DNA of 64,000 bases, from NCBI GenBank assembly GCA_023369685.1, contig SACZ01000002.1, forward strand, positions 310,001-374,000, written 5' to 3'. The notes under the pieces were generated by a model. The model saw only the letters and a program-made list of their open reading frames with translations. It was not told the DNA's origin and did no database searches. Shown piece by piece: positions 62,775 to 64,000 of the stretch. Positions within the stretch are counted from its first letter, which is position 1. Every line of letters begins with the position of its first letter. This DNA is from Prolixibacteraceae bacterium JC049. Lineage in GTDB: Bacteria > Bacteroidota > Bacteroidia > Bacteroidales > Prolixibacteraceae. The position numbers were made by a program, and so were the translations under genes.

Positions 62775-63515
62775 TTATAAATCCTTGGCCGAGCGACCAA
62801 AGCTTCGATAGCTATCTTTTTCAATTTCTACATCTGGCTCTGTTAATTCGCCTTGATGCAGTTTAAACGAAATGTATTTAATGGTGATTCCACGATCGAG
62901 CCATTGTTTTTCGTAATATGTCTTAATCTGAAGAATTTCATCCACTAAGTTCGATTCGTATAAGTTGTCGGTATTTTGAATCACTTCAAACTTATTCTCT
63001 TCTACCATGGCTTTGGTGTATTCATACTGAAAGTTACTATCGCACTTCAGATGTACTACTCCATCGGTTTTCAGGAAACGACGATAACGCTCCATAAAAA
63101 ACGTAGATGTTAGTCGTCGCGAAGTTTTCTTCATTTGTGGATCGGGAAATGTCAACCAAATATCTTCCACTTCACCTTCAGCAAAGAAGCGGTCGATCCC
63201 TTCGATATTGGTTCTTAAGAATGCTACATTCTTAATTCCTTCCAACTTCGACTCTTTGGCCCCTTTCCACATGCGAGAGCCTTTAATATCTACTCCGATA
63301 AAATTCTTTTCGGGATATTTTCGGGCTAAGTTTACTGTGTACTCTCCTTTTCCACAGCCCAATTCTAAAACAATAGGGTTATTGTTGCCAAACATTTTCT
63401 GGCTCCAGTTGCCTTTCAATTCATGATCGGCATTCATTACAGCACTGAATGGCACCTGAATAACGTGTTCGTATGACTCTAGATCAGCAAATTTCGATAA
63501 TTTATTCTTTCCCAC
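62775..63515 (-). CDS. trmB: tRNA (guanine-N7-)-methyltransferase
   Basis: 246 residues. SAM-binding motif [37 protein letters not shown], the TrmB-specific [19 protein letters not shown] and [17 protein letters not shown] are present. It methylates G46 of tRNA. N-terminal 30 residues ([18 protein letters not shown]) are typical of the Bacteroidota form. Gene pair with gldH, 14 bases upstream. Confidence 0.96.
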   Translation of the reverse strand: MGKNKLSKFADLESYEHVIQVPFSAVMNADHELKGNWSQKMFGNNNPIVLELGCGKGEYTVNLARKYPEKNFIGVDIKGSRMWKGAKESKLEGIKNVAFLRTNIEGIDRFFAEGEVEDIWLTFPDPQMKKTSRRLTSTFFMERYRRFLKTDGVVHLKCDSNFQYEYTKAMVEENKFEVIQNTDNLYESNLVDEILQIKTYYEKQWLDRGITIKYISFKLHQGELTEPDVEIEKDSYRSFGRSAKDL

Positions 63516-63529
63516 TGCTCTCTTCTATT

Positions 63530-63991
63530 TTATCGCTTTTCAATTCTAATTCCTATATCTGAAATACCTGGCAAAATGGTCTTACGCATTCCGTGTTGTA
63601 CTTCAACTCGATATTCTCCCGAAACCGGAAAATTCACATTCGATTTAAATGGAAATTGGTTATCGAAAATATCGCCAATTCCACTTCCTTTCCATTTTCC
63701 TGATAAGTCGGCTAAAGTATATTCAATGGTATCGCCAATGCATTTCCCATCGGGACTATAAATCTTAACAAACAACCAGATGTTACTATTGGGGTAATTG
63801 CCCATATTACGAACATTCACCATCAGATTATTAGCCGAAATAGTATCGGTAATATCTACATTGAAACTCACCAATGAATCTTTATGCCATCCCTCTTTCT
63901 CAATCGGTTTATAATCTTCATAAACTCTTGAGAAATCGCACGCCCACATAAATAGCAGGAGTGCAGGAACAACCAACCATTTAAGATTCAC
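63530..63991 (-). CDS. gldH: Gliding motility lipoprotein GldH
   Basis: 153 residues from GTG 63991; the frame stays open to the window edge, so the true start may lie outside. Lipoprotein signal NLKWLVVPALLLFMWAC followed by DFSRVYEDYKPIEKEGWHKDSLVSF, typical of GldH; later IWLFVKIYSPDGKCIGDTIEYTLADLSGKWKGSG and the C-terminal HGMRKTILPGISDIGIRIEKR are family signatures. GldH belongs to the gliding and T9SS-associated gene set of Bacteroidota, consistent with two T9SS substrates in this window. Confidence 0.9.
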   Translation of the reverse strand: MNLKWLVVPALLLFMWACDFSRVYEDYKPIEKEGWHKDSLVSFNVDITDTISANNLMVNVRNMGNYPNSNIWLFVKIYSPDGKCIGDTIEYTLADLSGKWKGSGIGDIFDNQFPFKSNVNFPVSGEYRVEVQHGMRKTILPGISDIGIRIEKR

Positions 63992-64000
63992 TCTTTGGAT

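Overview
The window reads as chromosome from a free-living, probably marine member of the Bacteroidota. The evidence is a SusC/SusD nutrient-uptake locus, two proteins with C-terminal type IX secretion (T9SS) sorting domains, a GldH lipoprotein, a DUF2723 protein, AT-rich intergenic DNA and several promoters of the Bacteroidota form TTG-N19-21-TAnnTTTG. A Marinifilaceae/Marinilabiliales-type organism is my guess from overall protein flavour; no 16S or other taxonomic marker is present. Coding density is high, most genes end at clear intrinsic terminators, and I see no tRNA, rRNA, IS element, phage or CRISPR array.

Layout. 1-6.3 kb: the 3' part of a DUF2723 gene, a polysaccharide deacetylase, purD, a polytopic membrane protein and a NodU/CmcH-type carbamoyltransferase. 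6.5-12.5 kb: a five-gene tripartite ABC efflux operon (ATPase, two FtsX/MacB-type permeases, periplasmic adaptor, TolC-type outer-membrane protein). 12.5-17.2 kb: an acyl-CoA synthetase with an XRE-cupin regulator, kbl, an orphan acyl-carrier-like protein and a small unknown protein. 17.4-25.6 kb: one 2740-residue secreted protein carrying two endonuclease I domains, a DNase I-like EEP domain, three Calx-beta domains, seven tandem 82-residue repeats and a T9SS signal. 26.2-30.9 kb: valS with a structured 3' region, a lipoprotein and a MOSC protein.

30.9-54.2 kb is an alpha-1,4-glucan (starch, glycogen or maltodextrin) utilisation locus. A seven-gene minus-strand operon encodes an MFS transporter, beta-phosphoglucomutase, a GH65 maltose phosphorylase-like enzyme, GH13, GH31, an esterase and a GH13 lipoprotein. 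A LacI-family regulator separates it from a plus-strand operon of SusC, SusD, SusE, a SusF-like protein and a T9SS-secreted GH13 amylase. Two perfect 14-bp LacI-type palindromes with core GCAAACGTTTGC sit in the two control regions and nowhere else that I could find, which ties both operons to the one regulator. The implied path is: polymer cut at the surface, oligosaccharide bound and imported by SusCDE/F, trimmed in the periplasm by GH13 and GH31, maltose moved inward by the MFS carrier, then phosphorolysed to glucose and beta-glucose-1-phosphate, which becomes glucose-6-phosphate.

54.3-64 kb: YceI, OsmC and a Crp/Fnr regulator; mtnP-mtnA of methionine salvage; a HAD phosphatase; a GH20 hexosaminidase lipoprotein; a MORN-like lipoprotein; an alkyltransferase-like protein with alanine in place of the active-site cysteine; and trmB-gldH. 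The items most worth a second look are the giant multi-nuclease protein, the structured RNA candidate downstream of valS and the paired LacI operators of the glucan locus.
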